64,000 nt of DNA, from positions 2,666,001 to 2,730,000 of the forward strand of contig CAWCAC010000002.1 in assembly GCA_963793415.1 (NCBI GenBank). The letters are read 5' to 3'. Positions 41,604-50,310 of the stretch are shown here, piece after piece. A program made the translations under genes and the position numbers. The DNA comes from CAXMST01 sp963793415 (GTDB taxonomy: Bacteria; Actinomycetota; Thermoleophilia; Solirubrobacterales; 70-9). The notes beneath the pieces were generated by a model. The model had not been told where the DNA came from. It did not search any database and saw only the letters and a program-made list of their open reading frames with translations. The stretch's first letter is position 1. Each line of letters starts with the position of its first letter.

Positions 41604-42536
41604 TCACCCGTGCCGGAGGTGCTCGGCACCCCGTCCGCCCGGCTTGACCGAGGCCTCGGGCTCGACGTGGATCAAGACGTCGGCGTTGCCCATCGACTCC
41701 TCGATCGCGTCGCGCAGCGCGTGCGCCCGGGCGTGGGCTACCTCGAGGCTGGTACCGGAGCGGAACTGGACGTGCATGTCGACGTGGCGGCGGGCGCCGG
41801 CCCGTCGCGCTCTGAGCTTGTGATAGCCGGCCATCTCCTCCGGTCGCGACGAAGCGATCACGGCCTCGATCTCGTCGAGCTCGGCGGGTGGCAGGGCCTC
41901 GTCCATCAGGACCCGGGTCGAGCGGCTCAGCAGGCGCACCCCGGAGGCGACGATCGCGGCGCCGACCACCAGCGCGGCGATCGAGTCGAAGACCGGCTCG
42001 CCCGTGATCTCGACCAGCACGAGCCCGGCGAGCACCGCCAACGACGTCCAGGCGTCGGCCCGCAGATGAGCGGCATCGCCCTCGAGCGCCGGCGAGTCGT
42101 GCTGGCGAGCCCGGCGCGAGAGGAAGGCCGAGACGACGATGTTGACGAGCGCCGAGCCGGCGATCACGACGATGCCGACCGGCACGTTCTCGAGCTCGGT
42201 CTCCGAGCCGATCCGCCGGACTGCCTCGAAGGCGACGATCGCGGCGCCGACGAGGATCAGCATCGCCTCCGCGCCCGCGGCGATGTGCTCCGCCTTCTCA
42301 TGGCCGTAGGGGTGGTCCTCGTCGGCAGGCTCGTCCGCCTTGCGAACCGAGAACAGTGCCATGACCGAGGCGAGCAGATCGATCGCCGAGTGGATCGCCT
42401 CGGTCAGGATCGCGATCGACCCGGTCATCAGCCCGGCGGCGACCTTGACGACGATCAGGACCGAGTTCGAGAAGACCGAGACCAGCGCCGCGCCCGACTT
42501 GGTCCCGTGACCACCGCCTCCGCGCCCCCCGCTCAT
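41604..42536 (-). CDS. Cation diffusion facilitator (CDF) metal exporter
   Basis: 310 residues, six membrane helices (FieF/ZitB type). Metal-binding residues are visible in helix 2 (A-I-H-S-A-I-D-L-L near residue 48, H-x3-D) and helix 5 (H-L-R-A-D-A-W-T-S near 160, H-x3-D); the cytoplasmic H-P-Y-G-H-E-K loop near 76 is a family hallmark. The C-terminal domain carries the H-x-H (H-V-D-M-H-V) of the cytoplasmic metal site. Exports Zn2+, Fe2+ or similar against protons. Its start overlaps the rdgB stop (ATGA), making it the last gene of rph-rdgB-CDF. Confidence 0.88.
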   Translation of the reverse strand: MSGGRGGGGHGTKSGAALVSVFSNSVLIVVKVAAGLMTGSIAILTEAIHSAIDLLASVMALFSVRKADEPADEDHPYGHEKAEHIAAGAEAMLILVGAAIVAFEAVRRIGSETELENVPVGIVVIAGSALVNIVVSAFLSRRARQHDSPALEGDAAHLRADAWTSLAVLAGLVLVEITGEPVFDSIAALVVGAAIVASGVRLLSRSTRVLMDEALPPAELDEIEAVIASSRPEEMAGYHKLRARRAGARRHVDMHVQFRSGTSLEVAHARAHALRDAIEESMGNADVLIHVEPEASVKPGGRGAEHLRHG

Positions 42537-43132
42537 CCGGCGCCCCCGAGCCGCGCGGCGAGCGCACGGGCGGCGCGGCCGCGATGGCTGATCGCGTGCT
42601 TCTCGGCAGCGCTCAGCTCGGCCATCGTGCGCTCGTCCCCGGGCCCGGTGTCGAGCGGCCTGAAGGCAGGGTCGTAGCCGAAGCCGCCGTCGCCGCGCGG
42701 CGCGGCGACGAGCACGCCTTCACAGCGCCCCTCCTCGACGATCTCGGTGCCGTCGGCGCCGGAGTAGGCCATCGTGCAGACGTAGGCCACGCGGCGGTCG
42801 TCTCCAGGCCCGACGCTGGCGAGCAGCCGATCGAGGTTCTCCTCATCGGTCGCGTTCTCCCCCGCGAAGCGAGCGCTACGCACGCCCGGCGCGCCACCGA
42901 GCGCCGCTGCGGCGATCCCGGAGTCATCGGCGATCGCGTCGGTCCCAGTCGCCGCGAGAGCGGCCCGGGCCTTGACCAGTGCGTTGGCGGCGAACGTCTC
43001 CCCCGTCTCGGGCGGCAGCTCGACCTCGTCGGGAAGCGGCACGAGGACGAACGAGCTGAGAATCTCCTCCAGCTCGGCCAGTTTGTGGGCGTTCCGCGTG
43101 GCGACGACGAGCGTCCGCCCGCCAACGCTCAT
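42533..43132 (-). CDS. rdgB: XTP/dITP diphosphatase (Ham1/RdgB)
   Basis: 199 residues. T-R-N-A-H-K-L-A-E-L near residue 11 (the S/T-x-N-x-x-K signature), E-T-G-E-T-F-A-A-N-A near 42, A-D-D-S-G-I near 68, and G-F-G-Y-D-P-A-F near 150 match Ham1. It removes ITP, dITP and XTP from the nucleotide pool. Overlaps rph by ATGA, the usual rph-rdgB arrangement. Confidence 0.95.
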   Translation of the reverse strand: MSVGGRTLVVATRNAHKLAELEEILSSFVLVPLPDEVELPPETGETFAANALVKARAALAATGTDAIADDSGIAAAALGGAPGVRSARFAGENATDEENLDRLLASVGPGDDRRVAYVCTMAYSGADGTEIVEEGRCEGVLVAAPRGDGGFGYDPAFRPLDTGPGDERTMAELSAAEKHAISHRGRAARALAARLGGAG

Positions 43133-43851
43133 GAGCCGGTCGCGAGCTCCTGTGCGGCTCGCAACTCGTGGATGCCGCCTTCCGCGAGGCTGAGCAGATC
43201 ATCGAGCGAGGCACGCGAGAGCGGCGTCCGCTCCGCGGTCGCCTGCACCTCGACCAGGCCACCGTCGCCGGTCATGACGACGTTTGCGTCGACCTCGGCG
43301 GTCGAGTCCTCTGCGTAGTCGAGGTCGCAGAGCGCGGCGCCATCGACCATGCCGACGCTGACGGCGGCGACGGAGCCGGTCAGGGGAAGGGCCTTCATCT
43401 CCCCCGCTTCGACGAGCCTCATGAGGGCGAGCTCGAGGGCGACGTAGCCGCCGGTGATCGCAGCGCAGCGGGTGCCGCCGTCCGCCTGCAGCACGTCACA
43501 GTCGATCCAGACGGCCCGCTCGCCGAGCGCGGCGAAGTCGACGACGACCCTGAGCGAGCGCCCGATCAGGCGCTGGATCTCCGTCGAGCGGCCGTCGGGG
43601 CGGCCCTTCTTCGAGTCCCGGTCCTTGCGCTCACCGGTCGACGCCGGCAGCATCGCGTATTCGGCGGTGACCCAGCCGCGGCCCTTGCCCTTGAGCCAGC
43701 GGGGCACCTCTTCGGCGATCGACGCTGTGCAGATCACCCGGGTCTCGCCGATCGAGATCAGCGCCGAGCCGTCCGCCGTGCGGACGAATCCGGGCTCGAT
43801 CGTGACCGGTCGCAGCTCGGCGGCCGAACGGTCGTAGCTGCGCCCGCTCAT
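43129..43851 (-). CDS. rph: Ribonuclease PH
   Basis: 240 residues. R-S-Y-D-R-S-A-A-E-L-R-P-V near the start, G-W-V-T-A-E-Y-x-M-L-P near 62, R-S-L-R-V-V-V-D near 98, D-C-D-V-L-Q-A-D-G-G-T-R near 118 and the D-Y-x-E-D-S-x-A-x-V-D-x-N motif near 180 are all diagnostic. Phosphorolytic 3' trimming of tRNA precursors. First gene of the rph-rdgB-CDF operon. Confidence 0.96.
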   Translation of the reverse strand: MSGRSYDRSAAELRPVTIEPGFVRTADGSALISIGETRVICTASIAEEVPRWLKGKGRGWVTAEYAMLPASTGERKDRDSKKGRPDGRSTEIQRLIGRSLRVVVDFAALGERAVWIDCDVLQADGGTRCAAITGGYVALELALMRLVEAGEMKALPLTGSVAAVSVGMVDGAALCDLDYAEDSTAEVDANVVMTGDGGLVEVQATAERTPLSRASLDDLLSLAEGGIHELRAAQELATGS

Positions 43852-43990
43852 CGGCGCGCCGGCCCGTTCCGGGGGTCGCCGTGTCCGCCTGCCTGCACCT
43901 CGGAGCCTCGCATCGGAGGGCAGTGTCTCAGATGGCCCCGGGGGCCGGGGGCCGCGGCATCCGGCCCGCGGCAACCGGCCCGGGCCGGGG

Positions 43991-44248
43991 TCAGTCGGCG
44001 AACGTGACCTTCTGGACCGCTTGCACGATCTTCTTCGTGATCGCCTCGGCAAGCTCCTTGCCGGGCAGGCTGTTGAGTCCGCCGACCGCGGCGACCATCC
44101 CACCCATCAGGACCGCCACGAGCAGGACCAAGCCGACGTACTCGACCGTCCCCTGTCCACGCTCGCAGCGCAGCTCTGACCCCGCACCGCGGAGCCGTTG
44201 TGCCTGCGAGCTGACCCACCAGTGGGCCTTTCCGAACCATCCGTACAT
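43991..44248 (-). CDS. Flp-type pilin-like protein
   Basis: 85 residues; GGAGG lies upstream of the ATG. R-G-Q-G-T-V-E-Y-V-G-L-V-L-L-V-A-V-L-M-G is the class III signal and hydrophobic core of Flp/Fap or TadE-like pilins: cleavage is expected after glycine, with glutamate at +4 or +5 of the mature protein. The mature part ends in a helical A-I-T-K-K-I-V-Q-A-V-Q-K. The leader of about 33 residues is long. No tad secretion genes lie nearby. It is divergent from the giant coiled-coil gene. Confidence 0.7.
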   Translation of the reverse strand: MYGWFGKAHWWVSSQAQRLRGAGSELRCERGQGTVEYVGLVLLVAVLMGGMVAAVGGLNSLPGKELAEAITKKIVQAVQKVTFAD

Positions 44249-44391
44249 CCTTCGCCTCCATCCCCGGCCGGCGGCCGGATTCGATTTCCGCTCGATGCTC
44301 CGGTGGCGGCCGTTGCCGAACAAGACACCGAGGTGACGTGCCGCGAACGAGAGCGTCACGATCCGCCGCAGGGACTAACCTGCGCCCGCGG

Positions 44392-47300
44392 ATGGCGAGA
44401 AGGCGACGCATATTCGGCCGCCGCTCGGGGGCGGGCAGGGACGCGGGGAACCAGAGCGACCCCGAGACGACCCCCAGCGCCGAGGCCGGCGAGCCCGGGA
44501 CCGCGATCTACGACGCCGAGGCCGCCGAACCGGCCGACGCCGCCGCCGCCGCGCAGACCGACGAGCACGCGGCCGCCGAGGTCGATTCGCCGACCGAGGC
44601 CGACGAGCCGCCCGGCGACGAGGCCGAGACGCCGGTGGCGGGCTCCGACTCATGGGCACCGCCGGACGCCGGCGTCGCCGTGACACCCGAGCCTCCCCCG
44701 CCCGGCTCGGAGACCGCCGAGTGGGCGAAGCCCTCGACCCCGCCCGTCGCCCCGCTTTCCCCACGCCCCCTCTTCCCACGCAGCAGCGATGCACCCGCGC
44801 AGGAGCCCGACTCGGAGGAGCTCGAAGCCGAGGCCCCACCCCGGCGGCCGACCCGCCGCGGCGACACGGGTGAGCGGATCCGGATCGCCGCCGACCAGGC
44901 CGCGCAGGCCGCCGAGATGCGAGCGATGGAGGAGATCCTCGCCCTCGAGGAGGACCTCGAGCGCGCCCGCACCTCCGCATCGAGCGCGACCGAGGACCTG
45001 CGCCTGCGAGTCGAGGCCGCCGAGGCCGAGGCCGCCGCAGCCAGCGACCGGGCCGAGCGGCTCGAGCGCGAGCGCGACGAAGTCGAGGCGCGTTCGAAGG
45101 CGCAGGCGACCGAGTGGCTCAAGCGTCAGGTCGAGTCGCTCAAGAACGAGGCCCGCGAGCGCGTCCGCGTCGAGGTCGAGCGGGCCCGGGCCGAGACCGA
45201 GGCGAAGCTGAGATCCGAGGCCGAGGCGCGGCTTCGCGAGCTCGCCGAGAGACAGGAGCGGGAGATCGACGAGCGCGTCGCCGAGACCGCCCGCAAGGCC
45301 GGTGCGGAGGCCGAGGCCGGTGGCGCCGAGGCGCTCGCGGCCGAGCGGCGCGAGCGCGAAGCTGCTTCCGCCGCCCTGCGCGAGGCGCTGACCCGGCTCG
45401 AGGAGGCAGAGGCGCGCGCGACAGCCGCCGAGCGCGCCAAGACCGAGGCGAATCGCGGGGCGCGGACCGACGTCCAGAAGCTGATCGCGGCCGAGACGGA
45501 CGGGCTCAGGCGCGAGCTCGAACTGGCCCGTCAGGAGCTGGCAGAGAAGACGAGCGAGGCGGCCAGACTCGCCCGCGCGCAGGCCACCGACGAGGCCGAG
45601 GCCCGCCACGCCGCCCAGCTCGAGGAGGTCCGGGCCGAGACCCGGGCCGCGATCGAGGCCGAGGTGAAGCGCAGCGAGGCCACCCGGGAGCAGGAGTTGG
45701 CCGCCCGCGCTCGCTCGGAGGCCGAGGCGGCCGCGACCGAACGGCTCGAGCGGATCCAGGCCGAGGCCGAGGAGCGGATCCGGGCCGAGGTCGCCGTCGC
45801 CCGTCGCGCCGCCGAGGACCGCTTCGCCGAGAAGCTCGCCCAGCGCGAGATCGAGCTCGAGCGCGAGCGCGAGGACAAGGTCCGGATGATCGAGGACTCC
45901 GACCGCCGCTTGACCTTGATCGAGGAGCGTGCCGTCGAAGCCGCCGAGCGGGTCAACGCCGCAGAGCGGCGCCTCGCCGACGAGGCGAAGCGCCTGCGGG
46001 CCGAGGCCGAGCGCCGGATCGAGGAAGAGACAGCCGCCGCCCGCGAGGCCGCCGAGGCCGCCGCGAACGAGAGGATCGCCGAGCGGGAGCGGGAGCTCGA
46101 GGCCGCGCGAGCCGAGGCCGAGACCGTCGCACGCGAGGCCGAGGAGCGGATCGCGGAGGCGGACGAGCGGGCCCGCCACGAGGTCGAGGCGGTGAAGACC
46201 GACATCGAGGGCCGGATCTCGGCTGCTCGGGATGCAGCCGCCGCCGAGGCGGAGCAGCGCGCCACCGAGCGGGCCGAGAGCAGCCACGCCGCCACGGTCG
46301 AGCAGCTCAAGGCCGAGGCCGAGGCGGCAGCCGAGGCGCGGGAGCGCGCCGCCGCCGCGTCCGCCCGCAACGAAGCCGAGGAGGAGCTGCGCTCACTGCG
46401 AGGCGAGCTCGAGGCCGAGCGCAGCGCCCGCGCCTCGGCTGTCGCCGAGGCCGAACAACGAGCGCAGGCAGCCGAGGCCCGCGCCCGCGAGGCCGAGGAG
46501 TCGGCTGCGATCGTCGTCGACGAGGCTCGCGCTGCCGCCGCCGACTGGCTGCGTGGACAGGCCAAGGCCTTGCGGCGAGAGGGCGAGCGCGAAAGCCGCG
46601 CCGGGGTCGACGAGGCAGTTGCCCGCGCCCGCCAGGAAGCGGCCGCCGAGGTCGAGGCGAGGCTCGGGGCCGAGCTCGAGCGCGCCCGGGCCGAGGCCGC
46701 GGCCGGCGCCGGCCGCGAAACCGAGGAGATGCTCGCCGCCGAGCGCGACCGTGCCGCCGCGGCGCTGGCTGAGGCCGAGGCGCGCCACGAGGCGGAGCGG
46801 GCGCGACTCGAGACCGAGCTCGCCGGCGCCCGGCGCGGGCTGGAGGAGATGGAGCTGAGCGTTCGCGACGCAAACGAGCGCGCCGACCGCGCGCTCGAGG
46901 AGGCGATGGAAGCGGTCCAGGCTAGTCGCGCCGAGCGCTTCCGCGCCGCCGCCGAGCGGATCGGCGGCGTCGCCGGCCAGGCCGACGACGCAGCGCAGAG
47001 GGCCGAAGAGGCGAGCGTGGGCAGCGCGGTCGAGTCACCCGTGGCCGAGCTCGAGCCGGAACCCGAGCCCGAGCCCGAGCTCGAGCCCGAGGAGCCTGAG
47101 CCTGAGTCCCCGACGGAGCCGACGGAGTCCACGGAGGCGGACACCGAGGAGCAGGACGAGGTCGCAGCGCCCGACGGACCGCCGTCCCGAGATCCGCGCA
47201 CCGCTGCGCTGAGCGGTGTCTGGGCCGTGCCCGACGACGCCCGCGCCGACGAGGCCGAAAAAGAGGAGGAGGAAGAGCTTCTGTACGAGGACGCAGCCGT

Positions 47301-47574
47301 CGGGCTGGACGCGCTCGAAGACGACGAGGCCGAGGCCGACGACGACACCCGTCACGACGGCGAGACAACGGAACCCGAGCCCGGCCCCGAGCCGGTGAGC
47401 CTCGCCGACGCCGGCTTCGAGGACCTGCGGCGGATCGGGATGTCGGTCACCCAAGCGAAGCGGGTGCTGCGCTACCGGGACGAGCGCGGGCTCGCGACCG
47501 TGGCCGAGCTCGAGGACGTGCCGGGTTTCCCGCGCAGCTTCCTCGACGACCTCGGCTCACGACTCACCGACTGA
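44392..47574 (+). CDS. Giant coiled-coil protein with C-terminal helix-hairpin-helix domain
   Basis: 1060 residues from ATG 44392. Layout: basic start (M-A-R-R-R-R-I-F-G-R-R); acidic, Pro-rich region 20-150; a near-continuous Ala/Glu/Arg heptad region about 157-880; a Glu/Pro/Asp-rich linker about 884-1000; and a helix-hairpin-helix domain at 1001-1060 (F-E-D-L-R-R-I-G-M-S-V-T-Q-A-K-R and V-A-E-L-E-D-V-P-G-F-P). The coiled coil has only two tryptophans, W242 and W719, each in a similar segment (E-W-L-K-R-Q / D-W-L-R-G-Q), near its two ends. No ATPase, signal peptide or membrane helix. Composition is like a cytoskeletal or DNA-tethering filament protein. No named family recognised; HhH suggests nucleic acid or protein binding. 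Confidence 0.8.
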   Translation: MARRRRIFGRRSGAGRDAGNQSDPETTPSAEAGEPGTAIYDAEAAEPADAAAAAQTDEHAAAEVDSPTEADEPPGDEAETPVAGSDSWAPPDAGVAVTPEPPPPGSETAEWAKPSTPPVAPLSPRPLFPRSSDAPAQEPDSEELEAEAPPRRPTRRGDTGERIRIAADQAAQAAEMRAMEEILALEEDLERARTSASSATEDLRLRVEAAEAEAAAASDRAERLERERDEVEARSKAQATEWLKRQVESLKNEARERVRVEVERARAETEAKLRSEAEARLRELAERQEREIDERVAETARKAGAEAEAGGAEALAAERREREAASAALREALTRLEEAEARATAAERAKTEANRGARTDVQKLIAAETDGLRRELELARQELAEKTSEAARLARAQATDEAEARHAAQLEEVRAETRAAIEAEVKRSEATREQELAARARSEAEAAATERLERIQAEAEERIRAEVAVARRAAEDRFAEKLAQREIELEREREDKVRMIEDSDRRLTLIEERAVEAAERVNAAERRLADEAKRLRAEAERRIEEETAAAREAAEAAANERIAERERELEAARAEAETVAREAEERIAEADERARHEVEAVKTDIEGRISAARDAAAAEAEQRATERAESSHAATVEQLKAEAEAAAEARERAAAASARNEAEEELRSLRGELEAERSARASAVAEAEQRAQAAEARAREAEESAAIVVDEARAAAADWLRGQAKALRREGERESRAGVDEAVARARQEAAAEVEARLGAELERARAEAAAGAGRETEEMLAAERDRAAAALAEAEARHEAERARLETELAGARRGLEEMELSVRDANERADRALEEAMEAVQASRAERFRAAAERIGGVAGQADDAAQRAEEASVGSAVESPVAELEPEPEPEPELEPEEPEPESPTEPTESTEADTEEQDEVAAPDGPPSRDPRTAALSGVWAVPDDARADEAEKEEEEELLYEDAAVGLDALEDDEAEADDDTRHDGETTEPEPGPEPVSLADAGFEDLRRIGMSVTQAKRVLRYRDERGLATVAELEDVPGFPRSFLDDLGSRLTD

Positions 47575-47604
47575 GCTGCCCGCAGCTGGCGGCCGGAGGA
47601 ATCC

Positions 47605-48612
47605 TCAGCCCAGCGCCGCCGGCCACTGGCGGCTGAAACGCTCGCGCGCGGGCTCGACCCTGGCGCGATCGACCTGCGGCGCAGGCGCCCGATCGCCGAG
47701 CGCACGGATCGTCGCCACCGTTGAGCGGGCGAGGGCGCCGAGGTCGTAACCACCCTCGAGGCAGACGAGCAGCGGGGCCCCTAGCTCGACGCCCAGGTCC
47801 CTCATCGCGGCAGTCATGTGGGCGTAGTCAGCGTCCTCGAGCATGCACTCTGCGAGCGGATCGTCGCGATGGGCGTCGAACCCGGCCGAGATCGCGATCA
47901 GGCCAGGTCGGAAGTCGCGGGCGATCGGGGCGACGACATGCTCGACGAGCCCGAGGAAGAGCTCGCCGTCGGCCCCGGCCGGGACCGGCAGGTTGACGTT
48001 GAAGCCCTCGCCGGCGCCGGAGCCGATCTCGCTCGGGCTGCCCGTGCCGGGATAGAGCGGGCTCTGGTGAATCGAGATATAGAGGACGTCGTCGCGAGCG
48101 GCGAAGATCTCCTCGGTCCCGTTGCCGTGGTGGACGTCCCAGTCGAGGATCAGCACGCGACCGGCTCCCGCCTCGGCGATCGCCGTATCCGCCGCGACCG
48201 CGATCGAGTTGAACAGGCAGAAGCCCATCGGCCGGGCCGACTCGGCGTGGTGACCGGGCGGGCGCATCGCGCAGAACGCCCAGGGTGCCTCGCCGGCCAG
48301 CAGGCGCTCCGCCGCCTCGGCCGCGCCCCCTGCGGCCCGCAGTGCCGCATCCCATGACTCCTCGACCGCGATCGTGTCGGCGTCGAGCAGGCCGCCACCC
48401 TCGGAGCAGAAGCGCTCGATCCGGTCGATGTGTGCCGCGGTGTGGACGCGGGCGAGACGCTGGCGCGGAGCTGCGCCGGCTTCGAGCAGCTCGAGGCCGG
48501 GCCAACCGGCCTCGTCGAGCGCGGATTCGATCGCCCGGATCCGGTCCGCGTTCTCGGGATGGGCCCCGGTGTCGTGGCGCAGCGACGAGCTGTGTCGGTA
48601 GAGCAGGCCCAC
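47605..48612 (-). CDS. Histone deacetylase-family amidohydrolase
   Basis: 335 residues of the class II HDAC/AcuC/APAH fold. R-P-P-G-H-H-A near residue 115 (the two active-site histidines), D-W-D-V-H-H-G-N-G-T near 157 (zinc Asp and His), S-A-G-F-D-A-H near 245 (zinc Asp), and L-E-G-G-Y-D near 290 (the transition-state Tyr) are all kept. Deacetylates lysines, polyamines or small amides; a partner acetyltransferase is not seen. GTG start. Convergent with the coiled-coil gene, divergent from nadB. Confidence 0.9.
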   Translation of the reverse strand: MGLLYRHSSSLRHDTGAHPENADRIRAIESALDEAGWPGLELLEAGAAPRQRLARVHTAAHIDRIERFCSEGGGLLDADTIAVEESWDAALRAAGGAAEAAERLLAGEAPWAFCAMRPPGHHAESARPMGFCLFNSIAVAADTAIAEAGAGRVLILDWDVHHGNGTEEIFAARDDVLYISIHQSPLYPGTGSPSEIGSGAGEGFNVNLPVPAGADGELFLGLVEHVVAPIARDFRPGLIAISAGFDAHRDDPLAECMLEDADYAHMTAAMRDLGVELGAPLLVCLEGGYDLGALARSTVATIRALGDRAPAPQVDRARVEPARERFSRQWPAALG

Positions 48613-48664
48613 GCCGCTACCGGCCGGGCTCGGTGACGATCGGAGATGCGAGGGCGTCCACTAG

Positions 48665-48677
48665 GGGTACGGTACCC
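48665..48677. promoter_or_regulatory. Palindrome upstream of nadB
   Basis: GGGTAC-G-GTACCC is a perfect 13-nt dyad 5 nt before the presumed TTG start of nadB and 53 nt from the divergent deacetylase start. It may bind a repressor of NAD synthesis; the regulator is unknown. Confidence 0.45.
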
Positions 48678-48681
48678 AGCC

Positions 48682-50202
48682 TTGTCCACCACGCAACCTC
48701 AGCCCACCGGCGGATCCGCGCCCGAGCCCCCAGAGTTCGACGTCGTCGTCGTCGGCGGTGGAGCAGCCGGCCTGCACGTCGCGCTCGAGGTCGCCGCTGC
48801 GGGCGGAGCCGCGGCGCTGGTCTCGCGCAAGCCGCTCGCCGAGAGCTCGAGTTACTGGGCCCAGGGCGGGCTCGCCGCTGCGATCGCCCCCGACGACTCA
48901 CCCGCGCGCCACGCCGAGGACACGCTCAACGCCGGTCGCGGCCTCTGCGATCCGCGCGCCGTCGAGGTCCTCGTCAACGAGGCCCCAGCGCAGGTCGCGA
49001 AGCTGCTCGCCTACGGCGTCGAGTTCGATCTGGACGAGCACGGCGAGCCGGCGCTGGCGCTCGAGGGAGGCCACTCCGCCCGGCGCATCGTCCACGCCGG
49101 CGGCGCCTCGACCGGGAAGGCGATAACCCGCTGCCTCGCCAAGCGCGCGGCCGAGCAGCCGCAGATCGCGCTGCTCGAGGGATCGTCGGCGATCGCCCTC
49201 TATGCCGGCGAGGACGGCTGCCACGGCGTCTGGACCGACTCCGGCCCGGTGCTCGGAGGCGCCACCGTGCTCGCCACCGGTGGCGGGGCCGCGCTGTGGG
49301 CGCGGACCACGAACCCGTGGGGTGCGATTGCCGCCGGCAGCGCCCTCGCGCACGAGGCAGGCGCCGAGCTCGGTGGGCTCGAGCTCTGCCAGTTCCATCC
49401 GACCGCACTCTCGGCCCCGGGCGGGCCGCTCGACGGCCGCCTGATCACCGAAGCGGTCCGGGGCGAAGGCGCGGTCCTGGTCGACTCGGCCGGCCGCCGC
49501 TTCACCGACGAACTCGCTCCGCGCGACCAGGTGACGGCAGCGATCCTCGACCGGATGGGCGCCGACGGTAGCGGCCACGTCGGGCTCGACCTGCGCGAGG
49601 TTCCGCTCGAGCGCTTCCCGTCGATCGTGCGGATGCTCGGCGAGGCCGGCTTCGATCCGGGCGAGCCGGTGCCCGTCTCCCCAGCGGCGCACTACCTGAT
49701 CGGCGGCGTCCGCACCGACCTCGACGGCGGCACCGCTGTGCCGGGTCTGTTCGCAGTCGGCGAGTGCGCCTACACCGGCCTGCACGGTGCCAACAGGCTC
49801 GCCTCGAACTCGCTCAGCGAGTGCTTCGTGTTCGGCTCGCGGGCGGCGCGGGCGGCACAGGCCGGGCCCGTCGCCACGCCGAGCGCCCGCCCGGCCGGGC
49901 CGGAGCATGCCTTCGTGCCCCCGCAGCCGCGGACGCGAGAGCGCCTCTGGCAGCTCGCCGGGCCGCTGCGGACGGCATCCGAGCTCGAACAGCTGCTCGA
50001 TGACCCCTACGGCCCGGCCCGGATGATCGCCGCGTCGGCGCTGACGCGGACCGAGTCGCGGGGCGTCCACCGGCGTCTGGACATGCCGGCCCGCGACACG
50101 GCGCTCGACGGACGCCACGTGATCGTCCGCGCCGACGGCTCGATCGCGCTCGAGGACTGGCGCGAGCCCGCCGAGCAGGAAAAGCCTGCACCGGCCGCTT
50201 AA
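48682..50202 (+). CDS. nadB: L-aspartate oxidase
   Basis: 506 residues from TTG 48682; an upstream in-frame start is possible but would run through the palindrome. FAD motif V-V-G-G-G-A-A-G near residue 27, S-S-S-Y-W-A-Q-G-G-L near 65, the catalytic region C-Q-F-H-P-T near 245, H-Y-L-I-G-G-V near 350 and G-L-H-G-A-N-R-L-A-S-N-S-L near 378 match NadB. Oxidises L-aspartate to iminoaspartate for quinolinate synthesis. nadA and nadC, often adjacent, are absent from the window. Confidence 0.9.
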   Translation: MSTTQPQPTGGSAPEPPEFDVVVVGGGAAGLHVALEVAAAGGAAALVSRKPLAESSSYWAQGGLAAAIAPDDSPARHAEDTLNAGRGLCDPRAVEVLVNEAPAQVAKLLAYGVEFDLDEHGEPALALEGGHSARRIVHAGGASTGKAITRCLAKRAAEQPQIALLEGSSAIALYAGEDGCHGVWTDSGPVLGGATVLATGGGAALWARTTNPWGAIAAGSALAHEAGAELGGLELCQFHPTALSAPGGPLDGRLITEAVRGEGAVLVDSAGRRFTDELAPRDQVTAAILDRMGADGSGHVGLDLREVPLERFPSIVRMLGEAGFDPGEPVPVSPAAHYLIGGVRTDLDGGTAVPGLFAVGECAYTGLHGANRLASNSLSECFVFGSRAARAAQAGPVATPSARPAGPEHAFVPPQPRTRERLWQLAGPLRTASELEQLLDDPYGPARMIAASALTRTESRGVHRRLDMPARDTALDGRHVIVRADGSIALEDWREPAEQEKPAPAA

Positions 50203-50203
50203 T

Positions 50204-50220
50204 CTGAACTTAACGTTCAG
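50204..50220. promoter_or_regulatory. Palindrome CTGAAC-N5-GTTCAG
   Basis: Perfect 6-bp arms with a TTAAC spacer, 91 nt before the GTG of the following gene and directly after nadB. LexA-like arms but with five instead of four spacer bases. Candidate operator; TAAACA further on may be a -10. Confidence 0.4.
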
Positions 50221-50310
50221 CTATTGGGACTAAACACCGGTCAGCCGAGACTGGACATAGGTCGTTGCCGCCGGCCGTGTCCGCTGAAACCGAGCCCCAG
50301 GGAGAACTCC

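Noticed and set aside
43936..43990. GC-rich repeats after the pilin gene as a terminator
   Set aside because: Several alternative pairings, none clearly best; not listed as a feature.
45531..47348. Long open frames (500-600 codons) antisense to the giant coiled-coil gene, Ser/Ala/Arg-rich
   Set aside because: They mirror the GAG/GCC/CGC codons of the real gene and contain no domain; no ribosome binding site.
50206..50218. GAAC-TTAAC-GTTC as a LexA box
   Set aside because: Five spacer bases instead of four; kept only as an unassigned palindrome.
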